A stretch of DNA of 64,000 bases from Actinomycetota bacterium (GCA_026393475.1 JAPLAA010000126.1:1-64000), one strand, 5' to 3'; numbered from the stretch's first letter, positions 33,610 to 41,967 are shown. Notes: generated from the letters alone by a model not told the origin. Numbers and translations: made by a program.

Positions 33610-34950
33610 TCACAGCGGGGTGTTGTCGTGGGGCCTGGGCTGCAGCTGCTCGCGCTTGTCGACCAGCGCCTCGAGGGCGTGGCCGATCACCGCTCGCGTC
33701 TCGGCGGGCTCGACGACGGCGTCGACGTATCCCCGTTCGGCCGCGATGTACGGGTTGAGCAGCCGTTCGGTGTAGTCGGCCTCGAACGCAGCCCGTTCCT
33801 CGGGTGTGGCCCGCCGCTGCAGGATCGCGGCCGCCTGGCCTGCGCCCATCACCGCGAGTTCGGCCCACGGCCAGGCGATGCACAGGTCGTTGCCCATCTT
33901 CTTGGAGTCCATGACGATGTAGGCGCCGCCGTAGCTCTTGCGGAGGATGACGCAGACGCGCGGCACGGTGGCCCGTCCGTAGGCGAACACCAGCTGCGCG
34001 CCGTGGCGGATCATGCCGCGCCACTCGAGGTCCTTGCCGGGGTAGAAGCCGGGTGTGTCGACCAGGGTGATGATCGGCAGGTTGAACGCATCGCAGAACG
34101 CGACGAACCGGGCCGCCTTCTGGGAGGCGGGGATGTCGAGCGTGCCGGCCAGCGAGATCGGCTGGTTGGCGACGATGCCCACGGGCATCCCGCCGAAGGT
34201 GGCGAACGCCGTCACGACGTTGGCCGCCCACCGGGCGCGCAGCTCGAGCAGGTCGCCGTCGTCGGCGAGCGCGCGGATGACGTCGCGGACGTCGTAGCTG
34301 CCGGTGCTGCTGGCCGGGATCACCGATCCGGCCTCGGGCGTCTCGCGGTCGATCGGGTCGTCGGTGGGGAAACGGGGCGGTTCCTCGTCGTTGTTCGACG
34401 GCAGGTACGACAGGAGCTGGCCCACCATCTCCGTCGCGACCTCGAGATCGGGGGCGACCAGGCTGGCGGCGCCCGTGTAGCGGGCGTGCGACGACGCACC
34501 GCCGAGCTCCTCGTTGTCGATCATGACCCCGGTGAACTCGGCCACCATCGTCGGCCCGCTCACGAACGCATACGAACCTGCCGTCATCACCACCAGGTCG
34601 GCGAGGCCGATCAGCAGCGCCGGGCCGCTGACGGCCGGGCCGTCGACCACCATGATGACCGGGACGACGCCCGAGCAGTCGGCGATCGCCCGTGCCGCGA
34701 GACCCCAACCGTGCAGCGCGGCCAGGCCCTCGGCGATGTCGGCCCCGCTCGACCGGACGATCGCCACGAGGGGGAAGCCCTTCGTGCGGGCCAGCACCGC
34801 GGCCGCCTCGATCTGCGACGACGACACCGACGACAGGGCACCCTGCTTCTCGGTCGCGTCGACGTCGACCCACACCACCGGGCGTCCGTCGACCTCGCGG
34901 ACGTCGGCGGAGACGATCCCGGGCACACGGGCACGGATGGCGAGCGACAT
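33610..34950 (-). CDS. Acyl-CoA carboxylase carboxyltransferase (AccD/PccB family)
   Basis: A 446-residue biotin-dependent carboxyltransferase. The C-terminal half is canonical: LDIPASQKAARFVAFCDAFN, TLVDTPGFYPGKDLEWRGMI, ILRKSYGGAYIVMDSKKMGN and AWPWAELAVMGAGQAAAIL. The N-terminal half has drifted: the usual DSGGARIQEG reads RSSGADIAEG, and about 80 residues normally preceding it are missing, since family members are generally 510-530 long. ATG 34950 is the only good start after a terminator-like hairpin. Substrate (acetyl, propionyl or other) cannot be assigned. No biotin carboxylase subunit gene is nearby. Confidence 0.83.
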   Translation of the reverse strand: MSLAIRARVPGIVSADVREVDGRPVVWVDVDATEKQGALSSVSSSQIEAAAVLARTKGFPLVAIVRSSGADIAEGLAALHGWGLAARAIADCSGVVPVIMVVDGPAVSGPALLIGLADLVVMTAGSYAFVSGPTMVAEFTGVMIDNEELGGASSHARYTGAASLVAPDLEVATEMVGQLLSYLPSNNDEEPPRFPTDDPIDRETPEAGSVIPASSTGSYDVRDVIRALADDGDLLELRARWAANVVTAFATFGGMPVGIVANQPISLAGTLDIPASQKAARFVAFCDAFNLPIITLVDTPGFYPGKDLEWRGMIRHGAQLVFAYGRATVPRVCVILRKSYGGAYIVMDSKKMGNDLCIAWPWAELAVMGAGQAAAILQRRATPEERAAFEADYTERLLNPYIAAERGYVDAVVEPAETRAVIGHALEALVDKREQLQPRPHDNTPL

Positions 34951-34963
34951 GGCGGTCACCCTA

Positions 34964-34991
34964 CTCATCGCGGCCCGCCGGGCCCGATGAG
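34964..34991 (-). terminator. Hairpin between LysR gene and carboxylase
   Basis: CTCATCGCGGCCC pairs with GGGCCCGATGAG around GCC, allowing one bulge. It lies 25 nt after the LysR stop and ends 14 nt before the carboxylase ATG, so it can end the first transcript or fold in the second leader. Confidence 0.55.
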
Positions 34992-35018
34992 CCGAACTGG
35001 TTCAGCCGAACTGGTTCA
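34991..35018. repeat. Two exact 14-bp tandem repeats spanning a stop codon
   Basis: GCCGAACTGGTTCA is repeated at 34991-35004 and 35005-35018. The second copy contains the TGA stop of the LysR gene (minus strand). Its layout resembles the 12-bp repeat at 20966-21001. Confidence 0.8.
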
Positions 35019-35960
35019 GCCGAGGCGGCCGGTACCGAACGGGAAGGCGTCGGCGCCGACGTGCACGCCGGGCTGACGTTCCCCCTGCTTGGAGATGACG
35101 TCGCGCAGCGCCTCGTGCAGCGCCTTGGTGGGGGCGCTGGGCGACGGGCGCTTGCGCTGGACCCAGCCGACGACGCGTCGGGGCAGCTCGGGCACGGCGA
35201 TGCGCTTGAAGTCGCCCTTCAGCCACCGCGGGATCGCGGTGGCAGGCACGATCGCCGCGCCGTAGCCCTCGAACGCGAGCGACGCGAGCAGCCGCACCCC
35301 GTCGATCTCGGCCTGGGCCACGAGCGAGGTGTCGACGGCGCCGCACGCCCGGTCGATGATCCGCCGGAGCGCGGTGCCGGTGGGCGGCAGCAGCAGCGGG
35401 GTGTGGGCGAGGGCGGGCAGCCGGATCGAGTCGTGCTGGGCGAGGGGGTGCTTGTGGTGCGCGAGCAGCACGAGGTCCTCGGCGAACAGGGGGTGCACGG
35501 TGACGTCGACATCGTCGATCGGCAGGTGCACGACGGCCGCGTCGAGGTGCCCGGAGGCCACGCGGGGCACGAGCGCGGTGGTGTTGCCCTCGTGGACGGT
35601 GACGTGGACGCCGGGGTGCACTTTCTCCATATGGGGCAGGAGCTGGGGGAGGAGCCACCGGGCGGTGGTGCCGATCGACCCGAACCGGGCCTCGCCGGTG
35701 ACCTCGTCACCCCGGGAGGCCATGTCGGCCGCGATGTCCTCGAGTTCGTGGAGCACCCGTCGCGCCCGCTCGACCACGACCATCCCCTCGTCGGTGAGCC
35801 CGCCGCGCTGGCGGTCGACGAGGACCACGCCCAGCTCCTTCTCGAGCCGGGCGATGTGGCCGCTGACGTTGGACTGCACCGTGTACAGCGCTCGAGCAGC
35901 TGCAGAGAACGATCCGTGGTCGGCGATCGCCACGAGGGTGGTGAGCTGCCGGAGATCCAT
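35016..35960 (-). CDS. LysR-family transcriptional regulator
   Basis: A 314-residue regulator. The N-terminal winged HTH is standard: MDLRQLTTLVAIADHGSFSA, AARALYTVQSNVSGHIARLE. The inducer-binding domain follows (EARFGSIGTTARWLLPQLLP, HLDAAVVHLPIDDVDVTV). ATG 35960 is chosen over an upstream in-frame GTG because it gives the usual LysR opening. It faces away from the 6C RNA promoter, 36 nt away, and may or may not regulate it. The coinducer is unknown. Confidence 0.92.
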   Translation of the reverse strand: MDLRQLTTLVAIADHGSFSAAARALYTVQSNVSGHIARLEKELGVVLVDRQRGGLTDEGMVVVERARRVLHELEDIAADMASRGDEVTGEARFGSIGTTARWLLPQLLPHMEKVHPGVHVTVHEGNTTALVPRVASGHLDAAVVHLPIDDVDVTVHPLFAEDLVLLAHHKHPLAQHDSIRLPALAHTPLLLPPTGTALRRIIDRACGAVDTSLVAQAEIDGVRLLASLAFEGYGAAIVPATAIPRWLKGDFKRIAVPELPRRVVGWVQRKRPSPSAPTKALHEALRDVISKQGERQPGVHVGADAFPFGTGRLG

Positions 35961-35995
35961 CTCGAAAAACGATACCAAGTATCCGGGATTCCAAC

Positions 35996-36024
35996 TTGAA
36001 AGATCAGTTGTTCACGTGCATACT
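35996..36024 (+). promoter_or_regulatory. Sigma-A type promoter of the 6C RNA
   Basis: TTGAAA (35996-36001), 17-nt spacer, CATACT (36019-36024): four and five matches to the -35/-10 consensus. Predicted transcription start near 36031, ten bases before the first hairpin. The region is much more AT-rich than its surroundings. Confidence 0.7.
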
Positions 36025-36030
36025 TTCACA

Positions 36031-36150
36031 TGTTGATCGAAGCGATCCTTCCCCCAAAGGATCGCTCGACAAGAACCCATGAAGGCGGTTCCCCCAAACC
36101 GCCGGGTTTCGGTTGAGAAGCGCCACTTCCCCCAAGTGGCGCTTTTCCCG
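36031..36150 (+). ncRNA. 6C small RNA (three C-loop hairpins)
   Basis: Three consecutive perfect stem-loops have C-tract loops. Stem 1 AGCGATCCTT/AAGGATCGCT at 36041-36066 (loop CCCCCA). Stem 2 GGCGGTT/AACCGCC at 36084-36103 (loop CCCCCA). Stem 3 AGCGCCACTT/AAGTGGCGCT at 36119-36143 (loop CCCCC), followed by TTTTCCCGTTTT, an intrinsic terminator. C-rich loops are the hallmark of actinobacterial 6C RNA, which normally shows two such hairpins; I recall the mycobacterial 6C (B11) lying next to a HAD-hydrolase gene, as here. Its loops pair with G-rich mRNA leaders. Ends are estimated from promoter and terminator. Confidence 0.85.
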
Positions 36151-36219
36151 TTTTCGGGTTTCGCAGGATTCCTCACCACACCTGTTTCCCCACGTCAGCG
36201 GCTGCCGTAGTGTGCCTGC

Positions 36220-37740
36220 ATGGCGACGGCGACGCCGCGTGGAGCGGCCTTCTTCGATCTCGATCGCACCCTGCTCGCCGGGGCGTCCGGTGAGGTCTTC
36301 TCGCACGCGATGAAGGCGGCCGGGCTGGTCAGCCGATCGATCCCCGGCGAATCCCTGCTGTACAAGGTGTTCAACACCGTCGGCGAGACCCTGCCGTCGA
36401 TGGCGCTGGCCCGCCAGGGCGCGGCGCTCGCCAAGGGCAAGTCACGGTCGGCCGTGCAGCGTGCCGCCGAGATGGCCGCCCCCGACCTCGCCGCACTCGT
36501 CCAACCGCTGGCCGCCGGACTGTTCGCCGAGCACCGTGCCGCCGGGCGGCCGATCGTGCTCGCCACGACCACGCCGTTCGACCTGGTCAAGCCGCTCGCC
36601 GACATCCTCGGGCTCGACGACGTCGTCGCCACCCGCTACGGCGTGAACGCCGACGGCACCTACGACGGCACGATCAGCGGGCCGTTCGTCTGGAGCGCCG
36701 GCAAGCTCGCCGCCGTGCGCGACTGGGCCGAGCGCAACGGCGTCGACCTGGCGCACAGCTTCGCCTACAGCGACAGCGTCTACGACACGCCGCTGCTCGC
36801 GTCGGTGGGCAAGCCGTTCGTCGTGAACCCCGACCCGCGCATGATCCTCGTGGCGGCGGCCCGCCGCTGGCCGGTGCTCGACCTGTCGGGCAGGAAGGGC
36901 GCAGCTGCCGGGGACGCCGGTGACGGTGAGATCGACACGCATCAGCAGTACGAGAGGCACGAGGGGAACGAGGGGCACGGCATGGCGAAGATCCCGGTGG
37001 TCAACCTCGAGATCCAGCGTCTCGCGCTCAGCTTCACGCACCCGGTCTTCTTCCCGTACGCGAAGTTCGACATCGCCGGCACCGAGCACATCCCGGCCAG
37101 CGGCCCGGCGATCATCGTCGGCAACCACCGCAGCTACTTCGACGTCGCCGCCATGGCGCTCACGATCGCGAAGACCGAACGGATGGTGCGCTTCCTCGGC
37201 AAGAAGGAGGTGTTCGACGCTCCGATCATCGGCCAGATCGCCAGCGCGATGGGTGGCATCCGCGTCGATCGCGGCACCGGCAGCGACGAGCCGCTCCAGG
37301 CCGCCGCCGAGGCGCTGCGCAACGGCGACATGGTGGCGATCATGCCCCAGGGCACGATCCCGCGGGGCAAGGCGTTCTTCGATCCCAAGCTCAAGGGACG
37401 TTGGGGCGCGGCACGGCTGGCGGCCCTCACCGGTGCGCCCGTCATCCCGATCGGGCTGTGGGGCACCGAGAGGGTGTGGCCTCGGTCCGCACGGCTGCCG
37501 AACCTGCTCAACCTCGTCGACCCGCCACAGGTGCGGGTGCGTGTGGGAGCGGCCGTGCCGCTCAAGCACAAGGATCCCGACGCCGACACGAAGAAGATCA
37601 TGAAGGCGCTGATGGAGTTGCTGCCGCCGGAGAGCCGTACCAAGCGTGAGCCCACCGAGGCCGAGCTGCTCGCGTCGCTGCCGCCCGGCTACAAGGGCGA
37701 CCCGACCGCCGAGGTGAAGCGGCGCCCCGGCAAGGACTGA
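36220..37740 (+). CDS. HAD-IB hydrolase fused to lysophosphatidate acyltransferase (PlsC)
   Basis: A 506-residue two-domain protein. Residues 1-225 form a HAD-IB phosphatase: AAFFDLDRTLLAG with the nucleophile Asp, TTTPFDLVKP, and AYSDSVYDTPLL. Residues 250-470 form a PlsC acyltransferase: AIIVGNHRSYFDVAAMAL with the HX4D motif, MGGIRVDRGTGSD and AIMPQGTIPRGKAFFDPK. Together they could make phosphatidate and remove a phosphate, or act on lyso-phospholipids; such fusions are known in actinobacteria. ATG 36220 follows the 6C RNA terminator by about 70 nt. The C-terminus is rich in Lys and Pro. Membrane-associated through the acyltransferase part. Confidence 0.9.
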   Translation: MATATPRGAAFFDLDRTLLAGASGEVFSHAMKAAGLVSRSIPGESLLYKVFNTVGETLPSMALARQGAALAKGKSRSAVQRAAEMAAPDLAALVQPLAAGLFAEHRAAGRPIVLATTTPFDLVKPLADILGLDDVVATRYGVNADGTYDGTISGPFVWSAGKLAAVRDWAERNGVDLAHSFAYSDSVYDTPLLASVGKPFVVNPDPRMILVAAARRWPVLDLSGRKGAAAGDAGDGEIDTHQQYERHEGNEGHGMAKIPVVNLEIQRLALSFTHPVFFPYAKFDIAGTEHIPASGPAIIVGNHRSYFDVAAMALTIAKTERMVRFLGKKEVFDAPIIGQIASAMGGIRVDRGTGSDEPLQAAAEALRNGDMVAIMPQGTIPRGKAFFDPKLKGRWGAARLAALTGAPVIPIGLWGTERVWPRSARLPNLLNLVDPPQVRVRVGAAVPLKHKDPDADTKKIMKALMELLPPESRTKREPTEAELLASLPPGYKGDPTAEVKRRPGKD

Positions 37741-37771
37741 CCCGGTCCCGGTCTGCCGGGTCGGCCGGGTC
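37739..37771. terminator. Nested hairpin between converging lipid genes
   Basis: GACCCGG (37739) pairs with CCGGGTC (ending 37771), and inside it CCCGG-TCTG-CCGGG forms a second stem. It covers the entire 29-nt gap and both stop codons. Confidence 0.6.
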
Positions 37772-38552
37772 AGACCCGCTTGGGCGGGCGGGGGATGAAC
37801 GGCGAGGTGCGCTCGATGTACTCCTGGTAGCCGGCGCGGCGCTTCACGATCGTCTTCTCCAGGAACGTCACGCCAGACACCCGCCGCAGCAGCACGGTCA
37901 TCACGACGGCGCCGATCAGACCGATCGCACCCGTGCCCGTCTCGGCGGCCACGAGGGCGATGCCCCACCAGACACAGCAGTCGCCGAAGTAGTTGGGGTG
38001 GCGGGTGTACTTCCACAGGCCACGGTCCATCACTTTCCCGGCGTTCGCGGGGTCGGCCTTGAAGCGGGCGAGCTGCGCGTCGCCGACGACTTCGAAGAAC
38101 ATGCCCACGAGCCAGACCACCACGCCGATGATCGCGATCACGCCGATGTCGGGGGTGTCGTCGGTCTGGCCGATCTGCACCGGCAGCGACACGATCCACA
38201 TCAGCACGCCCTGCAGGCCGAACACGGTGTAGAGGCTGATGATCGGGAACTTGGGGCCGTGGTGCTTGCGCATCGCCCTGTAGCGGTAGTCCTCGCCGTG
38301 GCCGAGGTTGCGCCACGCCAGGTAGCCCGCGAGCCGCAGCCCCCAGATCGTCACCATCGCGACGAGCAGCCATCCGCGGGCGGCGTCGAGTTCGTCATCG
38401 GCGGTGAGGCGCACCGTCCAGGCCACCACGACGAAGCCGAAGCCCCACACGATGTCGACGATCGATGCGTTCTTGATCGCGAGGCTGATGCCCCACGTGA
38501 CGAGCATCAGCACCACGATCGCGAGGGCGGCGGAGAGCATGGCGGTGGGCAT
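37770..38552 (-). CDS. DUF1295 membrane protein (steroid 5-alpha-reductase-like)
   Basis: A 260-residue protein with about six membrane helices (MLSAALAIVVLMLVTWGISL, WLLVAMVTIWGLRLAGYLAW, IGVIAIIGVVVWLVGMFFEV). The C-terminal signature RGLWKYTRHPNYFGDCCVWW, with YQEYIERTSPFIP, marks the DUF1295/ICMT-like family, which includes reductases or methyltransferases acting on lipids or sterols. ATG 38552 follows GAGG; ATG 38540 is an alternative. It lies 26 nt after the downstream end of the acyltransferase gene, so both probably share one mRNA. Confidence 0.88.
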   Translation of the reverse strand: MPTAMLSAALAIVVLMLVTWGISLAIKNASIVDIVWGFGFVVVAWTVRLTADDELDAARGWLLVAMVTIWGLRLAGYLAWRNLGHGEDYRYRAMRKHHGPKFPIISLYTVFGLQGVLMWIVSLPVQIGQTDDTPDIGVIAIIGVVVWLVGMFFEVVGDAQLARFKADPANAGKVMDRGLWKYTRHPNYFGDCCVWWGIALVAAETGTGAIGLIGAVVMTVLLRRVSGVTFLEKTIVKRRAGYQEYIERTSPFIPRPPKRV

Positions 38553-38578
38553 GTGGCCTCGAAGGTGGAGTGTGCGGG

Positions 38579-39577
38579 TCAGACCCGACTGAGCGTGGAT
38601 TCGGACAGCAGTGCGTCGACGGCCCGATCGGCGTCGAGCCAGCGTTCGTCGAGCCAGACCGTGAGGGCCGGCACGTCGTCGGACGAGGGTACGTCGTCGC
38701 GGGGGACCCGGGTCGCAGCGAAGCGCACCCGGGGTGCGCCACGGGCGAGCGAGCGGAGGATCCCGCCGAAGGTGTCGAGCCCTTCGAAGCCTGTGTGCCA
38801 CGCGATCACCACGTCGCTGGTGGGCGAGCCGGCGAGCAGCGCTGCCGTGCCGGCGGGTCGTGGCGGCAGCAGGTGTCGCAGCCCGGCGAGGCGCGCGGCC
38901 CGCGCCGGGTCGCGCTCCGCGATCCGCTCGAGCGCACGGGCCCGCTTCGCCTCGGCCGCCCGGGTGCCCTCGGGGAAGATGATCGCCACGTCGTCGGGGC
39001 CGAGGCCGTCGGCGAGCGCGGTGAGCGCCGACAACTCGCCCGCCGAGTCGGCGGCGTCGCGGTCGAGGAAGTGGTTGGGCAGGCGATGACCGACGACGTC
39101 GAGGCACGGGTCGGCCAGGAGCTCCCGCTTCAGGACGTACCGCGGCTGCTTGCCGGCGAGGCTGGTCACCACCCACGCGCTGACGAGGGAGTCGGCGAGG
39201 CTGGCGTGCCGGCAGAGCAGCACGACGGGACCGGGTGAGAGCGACTCGACACCGGCGACCTCGATCGTCAGGCCGGTGGTGCGGCGCAGCACCCTCATCA
39301 GGTTGGCCGCCCACCATCGCTGCAGCGCGTAGTGGCGGCGGTGATCGCGGCCCCGACCCGTGAGCCAGAGCCACGTCGCCGCCACGACGCCGGTCGTCTC
39401 GAGCCAGCTCCATCCCAGTGCGAAGGCGAGCAGGCGGGCGGTGGGCACTCGTGTGCGGCCACGCACGAGATCGGCGAGCACGGCGAGCGGCACCCACACG
39501 GGCAGGAGAAGTGTGAGCGCGACGGCGGCGATCACCAGGAGCGGAATGCTCGTCAGTCGGCGTCTCGCCGTCCCCAC
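38579..39577 (-). CDS. PlsC-like 1-acylglycerol-3-phosphate acyltransferase
   Basis: A 332-residue acyltransferase. An N-terminal hydrophobic region (LLVIAAVALTLLLPVWVPLA) anchors it. VVLLCRHASLADSLVSAWVV carries the HX4D motif, and PNHFLDRDAADSAGEL and VAIIFPEGTRAAEAKRARAL complete the active site. It resembles the large LPLAT family rather than the bifunctional protein upstream. GTG 39577 is my start; the sequence TAACGT eight bases before it would suit a -10 element of a leaderless mRNA. An in-frame start at 39670 is possible. Substrate lipid unknown. Confidence 0.8.
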   Translation of the reverse strand: MGTARRRLTSIPLLVIAAVALTLLLPVWVPLAVLADLVRGRTRVPTARLLAFALGWSWLETTGVVAATWLWLTGRGRDHRRHYALQRWWAANLMRVLRRTTGLTIEVAGVESLSPGPVVLLCRHASLADSLVSAWVVTSLAGKQPRYVLKRELLADPCLDVVGHRLPNHFLDRDAADSAGELSALTALADGLGPDDVAIIFPEGTRAAEAKRARALERIAERDPARAARLAGLRHLLPPRPAGTAALLAGSPTSDVVIAWHTGFEGLDTFGGILRSLARGAPRVRFAATRVPRDDVPSSDDVPALTVWLDERWLDADRAVDALLSESTLSRV

Positions 39578-39767
39578 GGGTGGGTACGTTACGCGGTGTC
39601 CGGGCAGCGTGCGTGCTGGAGCGGCCGTCGGACCCGAGCGGTGATCGCATCGGGCAGCGGCGCACCCCAATCGTGCCGCGTCGTCTCGCCTCCCGGACGT
39701 CCGGCGCCGCCGCCGGACGTTTCACGAGATCTCGCCCGAGCGTGCGAATCGCACCCCGACACGACCG

Positions 39768-39789
39768 CCTACCGACCGGTAGGTAGACT
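39768..39789 (+). promoter_or_regulatory. Palindromic operator abutting -10 of the desaturase gene
   Basis: CCTACCG-AC-CGGTAGG at 39768-39783 has perfect 7-bp arms. It is followed immediately by TAGACT (39784-39789), a good -10 element seven bases before ATG 39797. A repressor bound here would block RNA polymerase. The shape is typical of TetR-family operators controlling fatty acid genes; the regulator is not in the window. Confidence 0.5.
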
Positions 39790-39796
39790 GAGGATC

Positions 39797-40765
39797 ATGA
39801 ACGAGGTCCAGCTCCTCCACGAACTGACCCCGGTGGCCGCGCAGTTGACGGCACGCCACTACGAGACCTGCAAGCCGTGGTACCCGCACGAGTTCGTGCC
39901 GTGGAGCCTCGGCCGCGACTTCGTCGAGGGTGAACAGTGGGACGCCCGCGAGGTGCCCCTGCCCGACTCGGTCCGCAGCGCCCTGTTCGTCAACCTCCTC
40001 ACCGAGGACAACCTGCCGTACTACTTCCGCGCGATCGACCGCATGTTCGGCCGCGAGGGCGCCTGGCGCGAGTGGTCGCACCGTTGGACCGCCGAGGAGG
40101 CGCGTCACTCGATCGCCCTGCGCGACTTCATGACGGTCACCCGGGCCATCGACCCCCGTGCGCTCGAGGACGGCCGGATGAGTCAGATGTCGGGCGGACA
40201 GGTGCCCGATCCCGACAGCGCCGTCGACGGCTTCGTGTACGTCGCCCTGCAGGAGCTCGCCACCCGCATCGCCCACCGCAACACCGGCAAGGCGTTGCAG
40301 CAGCACCTCGGCGGCCATCCGGTCGGCGAGGCCGGCTACGAGGTCATCAGTCGAGTTGCGGCCGACGAGAACTTCCACTTCCTCTTCTATCGCGACCTCA
40401 CCTCCGCGGCGCTCGAGATCGCCCCGTCGCTCGTGCTGCCGGCGATCGAGCGCCAGGTGCGCGAGTTCGAGATGCCCGGCACCGGCATCCCGGGGTTCAA
40501 GAAGCACGCCGAGGCGATCGCCCGCGACGGCCTCTACAACCTGCAGCAGCACCACGACCAGATCCTCCAGCCGGTGGTCGTGCGCTGGTGGAAGATCGAG
40601 TCGCTCTCCGGGCTCACCAGCGAGGCCGAGCAGGCCCGCGATGCGGTGCTCGACCGCATCACCCGCATCGGTGTCGCCGCCCGTCGGCTGGCCGACCGCG
40701 CCCTCGAGGCGGCGGAGCGTGCCCGCACCGCCATCGCCGGGCCGACGGCAGCTCCCGCCGTCTGA
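39797..40765 (+). CDS. Acyl-ACP desaturase (diiron, fatty acid desaturase 2 family)
   Basis: A 322-residue soluble diiron enzyme introducing a double bond into acyl-ACP chains. The iron ligands are visible: Glu in SHRWTAEEARHSIALRDFM (EEARH) and ADENFHFLFYRDLT (DENFH). MNEVQLLHELTPVAAQLTAR is the expected N-terminus. The plant and mycobacterial DesA proteins have the same layout. ATG 39797 lies only about eight bases after the predicted -10, so the mRNA is nearly leaderless. A TetR-type palindrome covers the promoter. Nearby acyltransferases support a role in membrane lipid composition. Confidence 0.93.
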   Translation: MNEVQLLHELTPVAAQLTARHYETCKPWYPHEFVPWSLGRDFVEGEQWDAREVPLPDSVRSALFVNLLTEDNLPYYFRAIDRMFGREGAWREWSHRWTAEEARHSIALRDFMTVTRAIDPRALEDGRMSQMSGGQVPDPDSAVDGFVYVALQELATRIAHRNTGKALQQHLGGHPVGEAGYEVISRVAADENFHFLFYRDLTSAALEIAPSLVLPAIERQVREFEMPGTGIPGFKKHAEAIARDGLYNLQQHHDQILQPVVVRWWKIESLSGLTSEAEQARDAVLDRITRIGVAARRLADRALEAAERARTAIAGPTAAPAV

Positions 40766-40811
40766 AGCCGCTCGGGTCGGTCACGTCGGTCAGGCGGCCA
40801 TCGCGCCGCCG

Positions 40812-41324
40812 TCAGTCGCCCGTCGCGCCGTCGATGTGCTCGCGCAGGAAGTCGGCGTGGCCGAGGTGCCGCGCGTACTCCTCGATCATGTGGATCATGA
40901 TCCAGCGCAGCGAGATCTCGCCGCGGCTGCCGGAGGTATGGGCGCCGATCGTGTCGAGATCGGTCGACGCAGCGACGATCTCGCGAGCGCGGGCCACCTC
41001 GACCTTCCAGATGTCGCGTGCCTCGGCGATGGTGTCGGCCGGGCCGTGGTGCCAGTCGAGGTCCGGGTCGTCGCTCTCGTAGTTGCCGACGGTGGTCTCA
41101 GCGGTGAACACCATCCGGAACCACCAGCGCTCGACGTCGGCGAGGTGGCGGGTCATGCCGAGCAGGTCGAGGTCGCTCGGCGGCAGGCGCTGCCGCGACT
41201 GCTCGTCGGTGAGGTCCTCGACCTTGCGCAGGAAGACCGTGCGGAAGTAGTCGAGGAACTCGGTGAGCATCGCGTGCTCACCGTTGACGTGGGCGATGTC
41301 GGGCAGGGCCGTCGGCTCAGGCAT
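40812..41324 (-). CDS. DinB/DUF664 family protein
   Basis: A 170-residue four-helix-bundle protein. HLADVERWWFRMVFTAETTV and LRWIMIHMIEEYARHLGHAD hold the three conserved His (LADVERWW, HMIEEYARH) that bind a metal in DinB/YfiT-like enzymes. Actinobacterial members may be bacillithiol- or mycothiol-dependent transferases. ATG 41324 overlaps the nitroreductase stop region by eight bases, so it is the second gene of the operon. Substrate unknown. Confidence 0.85.
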   Translation of the reverse strand: MPEPTALPDIAHVNGEHAMLTEFLDYFRTVFLRKVEDLTDEQSRQRLPPSDLDLLGMTRHLADVERWWFRMVFTAETTVGNYESDDPDLDWHHGPADTIAEARDIWKVEVARAREIVAASTDLDTIGAHTSGSRGEISLRWIMIHMIEEYARHLGHADFLREHIDGATGD

Positions 41325-41967
41325 CGAAGGAGTCTCCGTCGAACCGGTCGATCGTGGCGAACGAATTCACGGGGTGCCGCGTCAGCTTCGTGTTCTGATG
41401 CGTCGGGTACCCGAGGAAGATGGTCGCCACCAGCGCATGGTCGGTGGGCAAGCCGAGGCGCGGGGCGATCGCCGGCTCCTCCCGCGACAGGAACGTGGTG
41501 AGCACGCCGCCGAGGCCGTGCTCGCGAGCGGCGAGCAGGATGCTCCAGCAGAACGGGTAGATCGAGGCGCCGCCGGTGACGGGCGGCCGCTCGAGGTTGC
41601 CGTCCATCATCGCGATGTGGTGCAGGTCGGCGGCGATCGCGAGCACGACCGGGACGGTCTCGATCTCGTCGAGCAGTGCGTTGGGCGCGGCGATCGGCGG
41701 TGCGTCGATCGAACGTCCGAACGCGAAGGCGGTCACGCCAGTGGCGTTCGCGCCGACGTACTCCTCCCACACCGCGCGCATCAGTCCGCCCATCTCGTGG
41801 CGGGTGTCGAGGTCGCGCACGATCGCCACGCGCCACGGCTGACGGTTGCCGCCGCTCGGCGCGAACCGGGCCGTGTCGAGCACGGCGTGGAGGGTGGCGT
41901 CGTCGACGGGGCGGTCGGTGAACGAGCGGACGGCACCGTTGGAGCGCAGCGCGTGAATCAGTTCCAT
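41317..41967 (-). CDS. Nitroreductase family protein
   Basis: A 216-residue FMN-dependent oxidoreductase. MELIHALRSNGAVRSFTDRP is the family start with the R-S/R-F motif. LDTARFAPSGGNRQPWRVAI is the FMN-binding segment, and HGLGGVLTTFLSREEPAIAP and VATIFLGYPTHQNTKLTRHP close the fold. It may reduce nitro groups or quinones, or act as a flavin-dependent reductase of unknown substrate. ATG 41967 is the start. The DinB-like gene follows with overlap; joint expression could link reduction with thiol conjugation. Confidence 0.88.
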   Translation of the reverse strand: MELIHALRSNGAVRSFTDRPVDDATLHAVLDTARFAPSGGNRQPWRVAIVRDLDTRHEMGGLMRAVWEEYVGANATGVTAFAFGRSIDAPPIAAPNALLDEIETVPVVLAIAADLHHIAMMDGNLERPPVTGGASIYPFCWSILLAAREHGLGGVLTTFLSREEPAIAPRLGLPTDHALVATIFLGYPTHQNTKLTRHPVNSFATIDRFDGDSFDA

